Shown here: positions 1 to 7,897 of the stretch, in pieces
Layout: each line of letters starts with the position of its first letter
Position numbering within the stretch: position 1 is the stretch's first letter
Assembly: GCA_900766655.1 (NCBI GenBank)
Contig: CAAFWE010000274.1
Span: 1 to 11,776, forward strand
Reading direction: 5' to 3'
DNA: 11,776 nt
Source: an uncultured Alistipes sp.
GTDB taxonomy: Bacteria; Bacteroidota; Bacteroidia; Bacteroidales; Rikenellaceae
The notes under the pieces: generated by a model
The model's input: the letters and a program-made list of their open reading frames with translations, nothing else
Database searches by the model: none
What the model was told of the DNA's origin: nothing
Program-made: the position numbers and the translations under genes

Positions 1-96
1 CCATTCTACACTGGTAAGATGAAGTTGGTTGATACCGCCGGTCGTGTGGATAAGTTTATGAGCCGTTACGCAAAGCGCTACGATAAGAAGAAGTAA
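1..96 (+). CDS. rpmE2: Ribosomal protein L31 type B, C-terminal end (partial)
   Basis: Only the last 31 codons and the TAA stop lie in the window; the start is off the left edge. The tail begins [19 protein letters not shown] and ends in a lysine-rich stretch (KRYDKKK). This matches the C-terminus of bacterial large-subunit protein bL31 type B, where the 'HPFYTGK...DTAGRVDKF' segment is characteristic. The protein binds 23S/5S rRNA and bridges the ribosomal subunits. The type B form lacks the zinc-binding cysteines of type A, but that N-terminal region is not visible here, so type B is judged from the tail. A strong terminator follows at 113-150, which makes this the last gene of its transcript. 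Confidence 0.88.
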   Translation, partial: PFYTGKMKLVDTAGRVDKFMSRYAKRYDKKK

Positions 97-112
97 TCAT
101 TACTCTTCACGG

Positions 113-150
113 AAAAATAACTGTGGTCAAGTGACCGCAGTTATTTTTTT
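113..150 (+). terminator. Rho-independent terminator after L31
   Basis: The arms AATAACTGTGGTC (116-128) and GACCGCAGTTATT (133-145) pair over 13 bp with one G-U pair and a 4-nt loop. A-T pairs extend the stem outward to about 113/148, and a run of seven T ends at 150. It lies 17 bases after the L31 stop codon. Confidence 0.9.
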
Positions 151-171
151 GCACCTATTTCTGGCAAAGGC

Positions 172-202
172 TTTGGAATTTACCATTCTATGGATAACTT
201 TA
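172..202 (+). promoter_or_regulatory. Putative Bacteroidetes-type promoter for the aldehyde dehydrogenase gene
   Basis: TTTG at 172-175 (-33 element) is followed after 19 bp by TAACTTTA at 195-202, one base off the TAnnTTTG -7 consensus. Transcription would begin near 209, leaving a leader of roughly a dozen bases before the ATG at 222. The upstream gene ends in a strong terminator, so an independent promoter is expected here. Confidence 0.6.
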
Positions 203-221
203 CGGGTAAATTGTAGGAAAA

Positions 222-1604
222 ATGGCTATCACGAACACACCAACCGAGCAGATTGTCGATATTGTGGCTGCTCAGAAAGCGTTCTTCCGTAGTGGCAAGA
301 CTCTCGACATCAGTTTTCGTCTTTCGGCATTGAAGGCGTTGAAGGCGGCACTTCGCAAGTGGGAGAAACCTTTGATGGAGGCGCTGTGGGCCGATTTACA
401 CAAATCGTATGAGGAGGCCTACCTCACCGAGCTAAGCATAGTGCTCGGCGAGATCGACACCCACATCCGCCACCTCAAGCAGTGGGCTGCACCGAAGCGT
501 TGCTCCACCCCACTGAAGATGTTCCCTTCGCGGAGCAAGATTATCAGCGAGCCGCTCGGCAACGCACTTATCATCGCACCTTGGAATTATCCGGTGCAGT
601 TGTTGCTCAACCCTCTTGTGGGTGCAATTTCGTCGGGATGCACCGCCATACTCAAGCCTTCGCCCTATGTGGAGCGTGTGTCTAAGGTGCTCGAGCAGCT
701 CATCGCAGAGACATTCGGCACCAACTATATCGCTGTGGTACAAGGCAATCGCGATGTCAACACCGCACTCCTCGAGCAACGCTACGACATCATATTCTTT
801 ACGGGTAGCCCTTCGCTTGGTCGCAAGGTGATGACCGCAGCAGCAAAGAATCTCACGCCCGTTGTTTTGGAGCTTGGAGGCAAGAGCCCTTGCATCGTCG
901 ACAAGAGTGCCAAGCTCGATGTTGTGGCACGACGCATCGCTTGGGGCAAGAGCCTCAACGCTGGCCAGACCTGTATCGCACCCGACTATCTGCTTGTTCA
1001 CAAAGATGTCAAGCAACAGCTTGTGGAGGCTCTCGCCAAGGAGTTCCGCTCCCTTTTGGGCGATAATCCTAAGGAGTTCACCCACTTTGTGCGTATCGTG
1101 AACGACAAGGCATTCGACAGACTCGTTAGCTACCTCGAGGGTGCCGATGTAATCTATGGCGGAGAGCACGACAAGAGCGAACGATATATCGCTCCGACCC
1201 TCGTTGACAATGTCTCGCCCGAGAGCCCTCTAATGCAAGAGGAGATCTTCGGCCCGATATTTCCGATTGTTACATTCTCGGAGACCGAGGAGGCTATAGA
1301 GTTTGTCAACAAGCGTGAAAAACCATTGGCACTCTACTACTTTGGCGACAACCGAACTGCAAAGCATCTGCTTCGTCACACCTCGTCGGGTGGTGCTTGC
1401 GTGAACGACACCATTATGCACATCGCCAACGAGCGATTGCCATTTGGCGGTGTCGGCAACTCGGGAATGTCGTCGTATCACGGTCGCGAGTCGTTCAATA
1501 TCTTCTCGCATCGTCGCGCTGTGGTGACCACACCGACTTGGCTCGATATACCTTTTAGGTATATGCCCTACAAGATGTTTTCGCTGGTGAAAAAGATACT
1601 CTAA
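222..1604 (+). CDS. NAD(P)-dependent aldehyde dehydrogenase, class 3-like
   Basis: This 460-residue protein should oxidise an aldehyde to its acid with NAD(P)+. The aldehyde dehydrogenase landmarks appear in order: APWNYP at 119-124 with the oxyanion Asn122, the cofactor-loop FTGS at 193-196, the general base Glu217 in ELGGKSP, the catalytic Cys251 in NAGQTC, EEIFGP at 340-345, and LPFGGVGNSG at 406-415. The length is shorter than the ~480-500 residues of classical ALDHs, and it has the short N-terminus and basic/aromatic C-terminal tail of class 3 enzymes (ALDH3/fatty aldehyde type). No transmembrane helix is obvious, so it is probably cytoplasmic or peripherally membrane bound. The ATG at 222 sits just after the predicted promoter in an A-rich context. 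The gene is monocistronic, converging on serS. The substrate cannot be read from sequence; medium- to long-chain aldehydes are the family expectation. Confidence 0.93.
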   Translation: MAITNTPTEQIVDIVAAQKAFFRSGKTLDISFRLSALKALKAALRKWEKPLMEALWADLHKSYEEAYLTELSIVLGEIDTHIRHLKQWAAPKRCSTPLKMFPSRSKIISEPLGNALIIAPWNYPVQLLLNPLVGAISSGCTAILKPSPYVERVSKVLEQLIAETFGTNYIAVVQGNRDVNTALLEQRYDIIFFTGSPSLGRKVMTAAAKNLTPVVLELGGKSPCIVDKSAKLDVVARRIAWGKSLNAGQTCIAPDYLLVHKDVKQQLVEALAKEFRSLLGDNPKEFTHFVRIVNDKAFDRLVSYLEGADVIYGGEHDKSERYIAPTLVDNVSPESPLMQEEIFGPIFPIVTFSETEEAIEFVNKREKPLALYYFGDNRTAKHLLRHTSSGGACVNDTIMHIANERLPFGGVGNSGMSSYHGRESFNIFSHRRAVVTTPTWLDIPFRYMPYKMFSLVKKIL

Positions 1605-1668
1605 ACAACAAATTGCAACACAGTACAATTTCTTGTCAGAAGTTGCGAGATGTGGTGCATTGCAAAAG

Positions 1669-1713
1669 AAAACTCCTCGGGATAGTACATCAAAGTACAG
1701 CCCGAGGGGTTTT
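1669..1713. terminator. Bidirectional terminator between aldehyde dehydrogenase and serS
   Basis: The arms AAAACTCCTCGGG (1669-1681) and CCCGAGGGGTTTT (1701-1713) pair over 13 bp with one G-U pair. The 19-nt loop holds a further GTAC/GTAC pairing. T-rich sequence follows on the plus strand (TTTTACTTTTA) and, read on the other strand, TTTTCTTTT follows too. It can therefore stop both convergent genes. Confidence 0.87.
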
Positions 1714-1757
1714 ACTTTTAGGGATGTGCCACAGATTGCGGCTTATCACAAGAAATT

Positions 1758-3032
1758 TTAGTCGATCATTGTCACGCCACCCATATAAGGTACGAGTACC
1801 TCTGGCACCTTGATACCCTCTGGGGTCTGGTTGTTCTCGAGGAGAGCTGCCACGATACGAGGCAAAGCCAACGACGAGCCATTGAGTGTGTGAGCCAACT
1901 TGGTCTTCTTGTTCGAATCCTTGTAGCGGAGCTTGAGGCGGTTAGCCTGGAACGACTCGAAGTTCGATACTGACGACACCTCCAACCAACGCTTCTGTGC
2001 CTCGGAGTAGACCTCGAAGTCGTAGGTCAAGGCCGATGTGAACGACATATCGCCACCGCAGAGACGCAAGATACGATATGGCAAGCCGAGCGACTTAACC
2101 AAACCCTCAACATGGGCAACCATACCATCGAGAGCCTCGTACGACTGCTCTGGGAGAGCCAACTGCACGATCTCGACCTTGTCGAACTGGTGCAGACGGT
2201 TCAAACCACGCACATCCTTTCCATACGAGCCAGCCTCGCGACGGAAGCAAGGGGTGTAGGCGGTCATCTTCACTGGGAACTCCTTCTCATCGAGGATGAC
2301 ATCGCGGAAGATATTGGTCACAGGTACCTCGGCTGTAGGCACAAGGTAGAAGTTGTCGGCTGTAGCGTGGTACATCTGTCCCTCCTTATCTGGCAACTGA
2401 CCAGTACCAAATCCCGAAGCCTCGTTGACCATCACTGGTGGCTCCACCTCCTGATATCCTGCGGCTGTGTTGTAGTCGAGGAAGTAGTTGATGAGGGCAC
2501 GCTGCAAACGAGCACCCTTGCCCTTGTAGACAGGGAATCCAGCACCGGTGAGCTTAACACCGAGGTCGAAATCGATGATGTCGTACTTCTTTGCCAACTC
2601 CCAGTGTGGAAGCGGATTCTCTGGCAACTGCGAGTAGTTCTCGTCAATCTTCACAACGAGATTATCCTCTGCCGAAGTACCCTCTGGCACGATATCGGCT
2701 GGGAAGTTAGGAAGGAGAACGATCTGCGCCTGCAATGCAGCCGAGGTCTCCTCGTGCTGTGCCGAGAGCTCAGCCGAGCGAGCCTTCAAAGCAGCAACCT
2801 TCTGCTTGCGCTCCTCTGCCTCCTCGCGCTTGCCCTGTCCCATGAGCATACCAATCTCCTTGGCAGCCTTGTTCTGCTCTGCAAGGCAGTTATCCAACTC
2901 CATCTGGAGAGCCTTGCGGGCATCATCCAACTCCTCGATCTTTGCGATAATTGGGGCTGCATCCACACCCTTCTTGGCGAGCTTCTTAATAGCAAGCTCC
3001 TTATCGCCACGCAACTGTTGTAGTGTAAGCAT
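1758..3032 (-). CDS. serS: Seryl-tRNA synthetase
   Basis: This 424-residue cytoplasmic class II aminoacyl-tRNA synthetase charges tRNA-Ser (and tRNA-Sec where present) with serine using ATP. Residues 1 to ~105 are rich in Lys, Glu, Ala and Gln and form the antiparallel coiled-coil arm that grips the tRNA long variable arm. The catalytic domain shows TAEVP (233-237, serine binding). Motif 2 lies at 262-283 (CFRREAGSYG...LNRLHQF). Motif 3 lies at 384-402 and includes NGSSLALPR. The length equals the usual bacterial size and the protein looks intact. The MLTL start matches the family N-terminus and is preceded by an A/T-rich leader with no Shine-Dalgarno site, as usual in Bacteroidetes. The gene is divergent from the fucosidase operon and ends towards a shared terminator. 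No leader structure such as a T-box is visible. Confidence 0.98.
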   Translation of the reverse strand: MLTLQQLRGDKELAIKKLAKKGVDAAPIIAKIEELDDARKALQMELDNCLAEQNKAAKEIGMLMGQGKREEAEERKQKVAALKARSAELSAQHEETSAALQAQIVLLPNFPADIVPEGTSAEDNLVVKIDENYSQLPENPLPHWELAKKYDIIDFDLGVKLTGAGFPVYKGKGARLQRALINYFLDYNTAAGYQEVEPPVMVNEASGFGTGQLPDKEGQMYHATADNFYLVPTAEVPVTNIFRDVILDEKEFPVKMTAYTPCFRREAGSYGKDVRGLNRLHQFDKVEIVQLALPEQSYEALDGMVAHVEGLVKSLGLPYRILRLCGGDMSFTSALTYDFEVYSEAQKRWLEVSSVSNFESFQANRLKLRYKDSNKKTKLAHTLNGSSLALPRIVAALLENNQTPEGIKVPEVLVPYMGGVTMID

Positions 3033-3080
3033 ATATTCTATTTTTTAACCTAATTTTTCGATAGAAAAGATAACGTCGTG

Positions 3081-3115
3081 CAAATTTATAAAAAAAGAGC
3101 GATAATTTGCACAAA
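3081..3115 (-). promoter_or_regulatory. Putative serS promoter
   Basis: On the minus strand the exact -7 element TAAATTTG (plus-strand 3081-3088) lies 42 bases beyond the 5' end of serS. A TTTG on the same strand (plus 3112-3115) could be the -33 element, but the 23-bp spacer is longer than the usual 19-21. The upstream element overlaps the -33 region of the divergent fucosidase promoter. Confidence 0.55.
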
Positions 3116-3137
3116 AATTCAAAGTTTGTTATCTTTG
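3106..3137 (+). promoter_or_regulatory. Promoter of the fucosidase-lipoprotein operon
   Basis: TTTG at 3106-3109, a 20-bp spacer and TATCTTTG at 3130-3137 match the Bacteroidetes housekeeping promoter exactly. Transcription would start near 3144, giving a very short leader of about 10-17 bases. This rules out translation starting further upstream in the same reading frame. The inverted repeat TGCACAAA (3108-3115) / TTTGTGCA (3134-3141) brackets the core promoter. Confidence 0.72.
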
Positions 3138-3160
3138 TGCACTATTATACCTATATGAAT

Positions 3161-4456
3161 ATGAAAAAGATTGTCTCTTTAGCACTTCTTTTGGCTGTGG
3201 CGACCTCATCATTCGCACAGCAGAACTACACTCCATCGGATGGCAACCTCAAGGCTCGTCAAGAGTTTGCAGATAGCAAATTCGGTATATTCCTCCACTG
3301 GGGACTCTACAGCATCTTCGCACAGGGCGAGTGGTACTTGAGCAAGGGTAGACTCTCGCACACCGAGTACAAAAAATCGGCCGATGCCTTCTATCCTCAC
3401 CGCTTCGATGCCAAGGCTTGGGTTAAGGCCATCAAGGACTCGGGTGCAAAGTATGTGTGCCTCACCTCGCGTCACCACGACGGTTTCTCGATGTGGGACA
3501 CCAAATATTCGGACTACGATATCGTCGATGCTACACCTTATGGCAAGGATGTCTTGAAGGCGTTGGCCAAGGAGTGTAAGAAGCAGGGACTCAAGTTCCA
3601 CCTCTACTACTCGCACGCAGATTGGGGCCGCACCGACTACTGGCCAAGCCGCTCGAGCGACAAGGTGTCGGGCAAGGAGACATTCGAAGGTGGCTACGAG
3701 AACTACTTCAAGTTTATGAACAACCAGCTCGAGGAGTTGCTCACCAAGTACGATGTCGACGCATTGTGGTTCGACGGTATGTGGGATCGTCGCAGCGTAA
3801 ATTGGCGCATTCAGGAGCAGTATGAGCACATCCACAAGATCAAGCCTGAGTGCCTCATCGGTAACAACCACCACCTCCCAGCTATCGCTGGCGAGGATTT
3901 CCAGATTTTCGAGCGTGACCTTCCTGGCGAGAACAAGGCTGGCTTTTCGAAGGGACAGACCGTAAGCAACAAGCTCCCGCTCGAGACCTGCCAGACAATG
4001 AACGGTATGTGGGGTTACAAGGTTGCCGACCAAAACTACAAGAGCACCGAATATCTTGTTCGCTACCTCGTAAGCATCGCTTGCAAGGGTGCAAACCTTC
4101 TGCTCAACATCGGTCCTCAGCCAAATGGCGAGTTGCCAGCAACAGCTCTCGAGCGTCTGAAGGAGATGGGCGAGTGGTTGCGTAAGTATGGCGACTCGGT
4201 CTATGGCACCACCGCTGGTGATATTCAGGCACAGGAGTGGGGCGTAACAACCCGCAAGGGCGAGCGTCTCTTTGTTCACATCTTCGATCTCAAGTCGAAG
4301 GAGTTGCACTTGCCTCTCACTTGCAAGGTCGAGAAGGCCTACACCTTCGAGGGCAAGCAGCCAGTGGCATTCACCGCAGCCGAGGGTGGCGTAACCCTCA
4401 AGTTCGATACTGTACCATCGGGTACCGACTACATTGTGGAGTTAATCACAAAATAA
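3161..4456 (+). CDS. Secreted alpha-L-fucosidase, GH29 family
   Basis: This 431-residue glycoside hydrolase should remove terminal alpha-L-fucose from glycans with retention of configuration. Residues 1-19 form a signal peptide (MKK, a leucine-rich core, then SFA before QQ), so it acts in the periplasm or beyond. The (beta/alpha)8 catalytic domain shows FGIFLHWG (41-48), TSRHHDGFSMWD (102-113), HLYYS (147-151) and the nucleophile Asp205 in ALWFDGMWD. Glu251 in QIFERDLPG is a candidate acid/base, though that residue is poorly conserved in the family. NGMWGY (281-286) and LLNIGPQPNG (314-323) also fit GH29. A short beta-rich C-terminal domain follows from ~345. The ATG at 3161 gives the cleanest signal peptide; ATG 3155 (two residues longer) is possible. 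It is the first gene of an operon, with 15 bases separating it from the surface lipoprotein gene. There is no lipobox, so it is probably soluble. Confidence 0.93.
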   Translation: MKKIVSLALLLAVATSSFAQQNYTPSDGNLKARQEFADSKFGIFLHWGLYSIFAQGEWYLSKGRLSHTEYKKSADAFYPHRFDAKAWVKAIKDSGAKYVCLTSRHHDGFSMWDTKYSDYDIVDATPYGKDVLKALAKECKKQGLKFHLYYSHADWGRTDYWPSRSSDKVSGKETFEGGYENYFKFMNNQLEELLTKYDVDALWFDGMWDRRSVNWRIQEQYEHIHKIKPECLIGNNHHLPAIAGEDFQIFERDLPGENKAGFSKGQTVSNKLPLETCQTMNGMWGYKVADQNYKSTEYLVRYLVSIACKGANLLLNIGPQPNGELPATALERLKEMGEWLRKYGDSVYGTTAGDIQAQEWGVTTRKGERLFVHIFDLKSKELHLPLTCKVEKAYTFEGKQPVAFTAAEGGVTLKFDTVPSGTDYIVELITK

Positions 4457-4471
4457 AAATCAAACATACAG

Positions 4472-7400
4472 ATGAAACATTTTTCAAGAATTTTATTGGC
4501 AGCTGTAGCACTTTGCGCCTATGCGTGTGCTACGGATGTGACCGAGGATCTCGGTATCTCACTTAGTGGTACGCAGACCTCGATCTCACTCTCGCTCGAG
4601 CAGTCGCGTACTCAGCTCGGTAGCGAGGTTGACGGATACTACCCTCTCTATTGGAGCGAGGGCGATAAGATTTCGGTAAATGGAGTGGAGTCTACCGAGG
4701 CGGCTATCGACGCATCGAACGCATCGAGCGCAACCTTCAATGTGACAGCAACTGCTCCTTACTGCGTTGCCTACCCTGTAGCAGCTGAAGGTCAGGTGCT
4801 CTTCGCTGAGCAGCAGTCGCACGCTGGCAATGGCTCGTTTGGTGCGGGCGTAGCTACAATGTATGGCTATGGCGAGAGCGCACTTAGCTTGGGATTGAAG
4901 CACCTCACTGGTGTTCTCAAGATTGGCGTAAAGGGTTCGGTAGTGTTGAAGAAGGCTCAGATCTCGACCATCGACCGCGCACCTATCGCTGGTGCCTTCG
5001 ATATCGACTTCCAGAGTGGCGAGGTTACTCCTACCGAGGCTTCGAAGCAGGTTATCGAGTACTCGTTTGGCGAGGGCGTACAGCTCTCTGACGAGGCTAC
5101 CTACCTCCACGTGGCAGTGCCAGCTGGCGTATATGACGAGCTCTATGTAACTCTCTACGATGCCGAGGGCGGTATTATGTATGCCACCATCAAGGCTAAC
5201 GAGAAGAAGCCTCTCACAGTGGGTAATGTCCGCAACTTTGCGGGTGCAATCGAGTATGTGGCAAATGCCGATGTATTCGTCATCAGCGATGCAGCTTCGT
5301 TGCAGAAGTTTGCTGCAGACGTAACAGCAGCCGCGGGCGTATTCACCAAGGATGTAGTGCTTGTTAACGATGTCGACGCATCGTCTATCGAGTGGACTGC
5401 GCTCACTTGGAACTCGTTGGCAGATGGCAAGCGTTGCACCTTCAACGGTAATGGCTACGCAATCAAGGGTTTGAAGGCTCCTCTGTTCGACATCCTCACA
5501 GCCAATGTCAAGGGCTTGCACCTCGAGGATGTGAATATCTCGTCGACTGCCACCTACGCTGGTGCATTGGCTAATCAGCTCGGTGGCGTGGTGGAGAACT
5601 GCACTGCATCGGGTGTCATCGACTACAACTGTTCGGCAAGCGGTGCTTTCGTAGGCGGTATCGCAGGTATCGCAATCGATGGTGCATCGTTCTACAATGT
5701 CACAAACTACTGCGCTCTCAACCCGAAGAAGAACCACCAATTGCTCTATCCTGGTGGTATCTGCGGTTGCATCGGTAGCGCAGCAACAACCGTAATCAAC
5801 AATGTCGTGGTGTTCGAAAACTGCCACAACAAGGGCGACATCACCATCTTGGCAGGTAAGGGATCGACCTCGCGTAACACCTACGCTGGTGGTATCCTCG
5901 CCTCGTACCACAAGCCACTCACAATGACCAACTGTACAAATAGCGGCAATATCGAGCACCAATTGGTCAATACCAAGAACTCCAACCTCGGAGGTTTGAT
6001 CGGTCGTACCTACACAGGTTCGGTAATCACAGTCGAGAATTGCTCCAACAGCGGTAATATCTCGAGCTACGCAAAATGCGCTGAGAATACCCAGATTGGC
6101 GGCTGCTTCGGTTACTTGGCAACACTCACAAACTGCAAGTTCCGCAACTTATCGAATAGTGGCAATATTACCACAGACGCCGTCACCACCAAGGCGATCC
6201 ACATTGGCGGTATCGGTGGATATATCACATCGATTCCTGAGACGGGCGTAGTAGGCTCGCTCACCAATAGCGGTAACATCCTGCTTGCAGGCACAACAGC
6301 AACCTCTGCTTCAGCCGGCGGTTGCTTCGGCTACCTAGGTATTGGCGCTCCTACCATCGATGGTATGGTCAATAGCGGTACGGTGGAGAACATTGCCACC
6401 ACTGCAACCATCTCTTGCTGCGGTGGTATCGTGGGCTACCTGCCGGGCGACTCGAGCAAGAACGCCAACCTCTCGAACTTCACAAACAAGGGCACCGTAA
6501 CCCTTGGCGGAGCGGTAGGTACTCGCGCATACTTGGGCGGTATCGCAGGATACTTCGTTTCACAGTCGGACGGATGTACCAATGTATCGAACTTCACCAA
6601 CGAGGCTACTGCAACCGTAACTATGAAGGCCGACTTTGCGATAGCAGAGGGTGCTACCACATCTGACAAACCTACCATAGGTGGCGTCTTCGGTTACACC
6701 TCGTACAACCATCTCACCAATGTAACCAACGAGGCTCAGCTTATCTGGGCAGAGGAGGGCAAGGCCACAAGTTCGCCAGCGCAGAACGAACTTCTCGTTG
6801 GTGGTGCCATCGGTCAGCACTACTATGGCAAAATCAACACCTTGACCAACAAGGGAGCCATTGTCTTCAAGGCCGACAACCGCGACCATCACCACCACCT
6901 CGGCGGTGTTATCGGTCAGCTCGGCGCATACGGACACGCTGTAACGGGCCTCTACAACTCGGGCGACATCACCCTCGAGGCTACTTGCGGAACAAAGCGC
7001 TGCCGCTTGGGAGGTTTGGTAGGTGTACTCTACCGTTCCGATATCTCGGAGTGTTTGAATGCCGGCACAATCACCTACAACGCACTCAAGACATCGAATC
7101 AGATGTTCATCGCAGGCGCTATCGGCTACTCCTACACAGGTAGTGGCGACAACCTCAATACCATCAATGTCAAGAACAAGGGTAAGGTGATTATCAATGA
7201 AGGTACAGGCTCTGCCGGTGCAGACATTCGCATTGCGGGTATCATTGGCTATATGAACAACGATACCACCAGCACCACCATCAGCGGTTGTGTCAATATC
7301 GGTAACATCGAGGCTAATATCCCTACAACCTTCACAAGTGTTGTCGTCAGCGGTCTTATCGCACAGCTTTCGGCAGGCCCTGTAGTGACCGATTGTACCC

Positions 7401-7735
7401 ACCACGCACAGATCAAGGCGGTGGGCTTCGAAAAGGTGTCGGCTCTCCTCGGCTCGTCGCGTCAGGAGTATAGCGAGACCACCACAGAGGTGAAGGACGA
7501 GACAACCGGCGAGGTCACCACCAAAGTCACCAAGACCTTGGCACGCATTGCCAAGAATTGCAAGGTTGGCGGTAGCTTCACAGGCGAGTGGGACGAAGAG
7601 GATGAGGAGTACAAGAGCGAGAACATCACCGCGCGTAACTTCTACAACTACATCTATGTAGGCACCACCGACTGGGGCACTACTACCGACTACGACGGAT
7701 GTACCTACTTGGCAACCAAGCCTGTTATCGAGTAA
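4472..7735 (+). CDS. Large surface lipoprotein with fimbrillin-like N-terminus and GLUG-like repeats
   Basis: This 1087-residue protein is probably anchored to the outer membrane as an adhesin or fimbria-like surface protein. The N-terminus has a lipoprotein signal with Cys19 (AYAC) as the likely lipidated residue. Cys15 is a weaker candidate because Leu precedes it. Residues ~25-265 resemble fimbrillin-family proteins, with the YYPLYWSEGDKISVNG segment at 56-71. Residues ~270-370 look beta-helical (FNGNGYAIKGLKAPLFD). From ~371 to ~975 there are 16 GLUG-like repeats. A non-repeat C-terminal cap (~985-1087) has an acidic patch (WDEEDEEYKSE). The repeats carry about two dozen cysteines, mostly in the recurring 'NCxNSGxI' form. 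A HHHH run sits at 806-809. The gene starts 15 bases after the fucosidase stop, so the two are almost surely co-transcribed. The ligand is unknown; glycan or mucin binding is inferred from the neighbour. Confidence 0.85.
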   Translation: MKHFSRILLAAVALCAYACATDVTEDLGISLSGTQTSISLSLEQSRTQLGSEVDGYYPLYWSEGDKISVNGVESTEAAIDASNASSATFNVTATAPYCVAYPVAAEGQVLFAEQQSHAGNGSFGAGVATMYGYGESALSLGLKHLTGVLKIGVKGSVVLKKAQISTIDRAPIAGAFDIDFQSGEVTPTEASKQVIEYSFGEGVQLSDEATYLHVAVPAGVYDELYVTLYDAEGGIMYATIKANEKKPLTVGNVRNFAGAIEYVANADVFVISDAASLQKFAADVTAAAGVFTKDVVLVNDVDASSIEWTALTWNSLADGKRCTFNGNGYAIKGLKAPLFDILTANVKGLHLEDVNISSTATYAGALANQLGGVVENCTASGVIDYNCSASGAFVGGIAGIAIDGASFYNVTNYCALNPKKNHQLLYPGGICGCIGSAATTVINNVVVFENCHNKGDITILAGKGSTSRNTYAGGILASYHKPLTMTNCTNSGNIEHQLVNTKNSNLGGLIGRTYTGSVITVENCSNSGNISSYAKCAENTQIGGCFGYLATLTNCKFRNLSNSGNITTDAVTTKAIHIGGIGGYITSIPETGVVGSLTNSGNILLAGTTATSASAGGCFGYLGIGAPTIDGMVNSGTVENIATTATISCCGGIVGYLPGDSSKNANLSNFTNKGTVTLGGAVGTRAYLGGIAGYFVSQSDGCTNVSNFTNEATATVTMKADFAIAEGATTSDKPTIGGVFGYTSYNHLTNVTNEAQLIWAEEGKATSSPAQNELLVGGAIGQHYYGKINTLTNKGAIVFKADNRDHHHHLGGVIGQLGAYGHAVTGLYNSGDITLEATCGTKRCRLGGLVGVLYRSDISECLNAGTITYNALKTSNQMFIAGAIGYSYTGSGDNLNTINVKNKGKVIINEGTGSAGADIRIAGIIGYMNNDTTSTTISGCVNIGNIEANIPTTFTSVVVSGLIAQLSAGPVVTDCTHHAQIKAVGFEKVSALLGSSRQEYSETTTEVKDETTGEVTTKVTKTLARIAKNCKVGGSFTGEWDEEDEEYKSENITARNFYNYIYVGTTDWGTTTDYDGCTYLATKPVIE
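5582..7396 (+). repeat. Array of 16 GLUG-like protein repeats
   Basis: Within the lipoprotein, a GGxxG(Y) core recurs at residues 395, 428, 473, 507, 543, 579, 616, 651, 689, 737, 777, 811 and 847. Degenerate AG/SG versions follow at 881, 922 and 960. Spacing is 33-48 residues. Between cores most units carry a 'NCxNSGNI'-type strand, as in GLUG-motif proteins that fold as a right-handed beta-helix. The units are diverged at the DNA level, so this is an old repeat rather than a recent tandem expansion. Confidence 0.75.
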
Positions 7736-7758
7736 CAGATAAAAAAACTTTACGAAGT

Positions 7759-7875
7759 ATGAAGAACTATTTAAGACCAGATATCGCAATCTTCGACATC
7801 GTTGCCGAGCGAGGCTATGGCGATAGTGTCGGACTCCCTGGATTCGGAACAGAGGAGGATACTCTCATCTACTAG
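7759..7875 (+). CDS. 38-residue small protein of unknown function
   Basis: An ATG begins 23 bases after the lipoprotein stop, behind an A-rich leader (GATAAAAAAACTTTACGAAGT) like those of real starts in this window, and runs 38 codons to TAG. The peptide begins MKNYLRPDIAIFDIVAERGY and ends TEEDTLIY. The first half is amphipathic and alternates hydrophobic residues, the middle is Gly/Ser rich, and the end is acidic with a terminal Tyr. No signal peptide, membrane segment or cysteine is present. A strong terminator follows 22 bases later, so it is the last gene of the fucosidase-lipoprotein transcript. From memory, short ORFs of this layout (MKxYxxPxI... VERGF/Y... acidic tail) occur beside fimbrillin-type genes in Bacteroidales, but I cannot verify that here. 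A role in folding, export or regulation of the adhesin is a guess. Confidence 0.6.
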   Translation: MKNYLRPDIAIFDIVAERGYGDSVGLPGFGTEEDTLIY

Positions 7876-7897
7876 ACAAGAGAGAGATAGCACGAAC

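Noticed and set aside
2112..3023. Plus-strand open frame of 303 codons opposite serS
   Set aside because: Antisense of the coiled-coil and catalytic parts of a well-identified synthetase, giving Leu/His/Val-rich low-complexity translation.
3107..3160. N-terminal extension of the fucosidase from an upstream TTG
   Set aside because: It would begin inside the -33 element of the exact promoter and put 18 residues in front of a normal signal peptide.
3209..4309. Long open frame on the minus strand opposite the fucosidase (366 codons)
   Set aside because: It is the antisense shadow of a clear GH29 gene. Its translation lacks any recognisable domain, signal or leader, and high-GC codon bias of the real gene explains the lack of stops.
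4586..7789. Two long minus-strand open frames opposite the repeat lipoprotein
   Set aside because: They are rich in Cys/Val/Ile from reverse reading of the repeated GGT/ACC/AAC codons and have no promoter or domain; the plus-strand protein is convincing.
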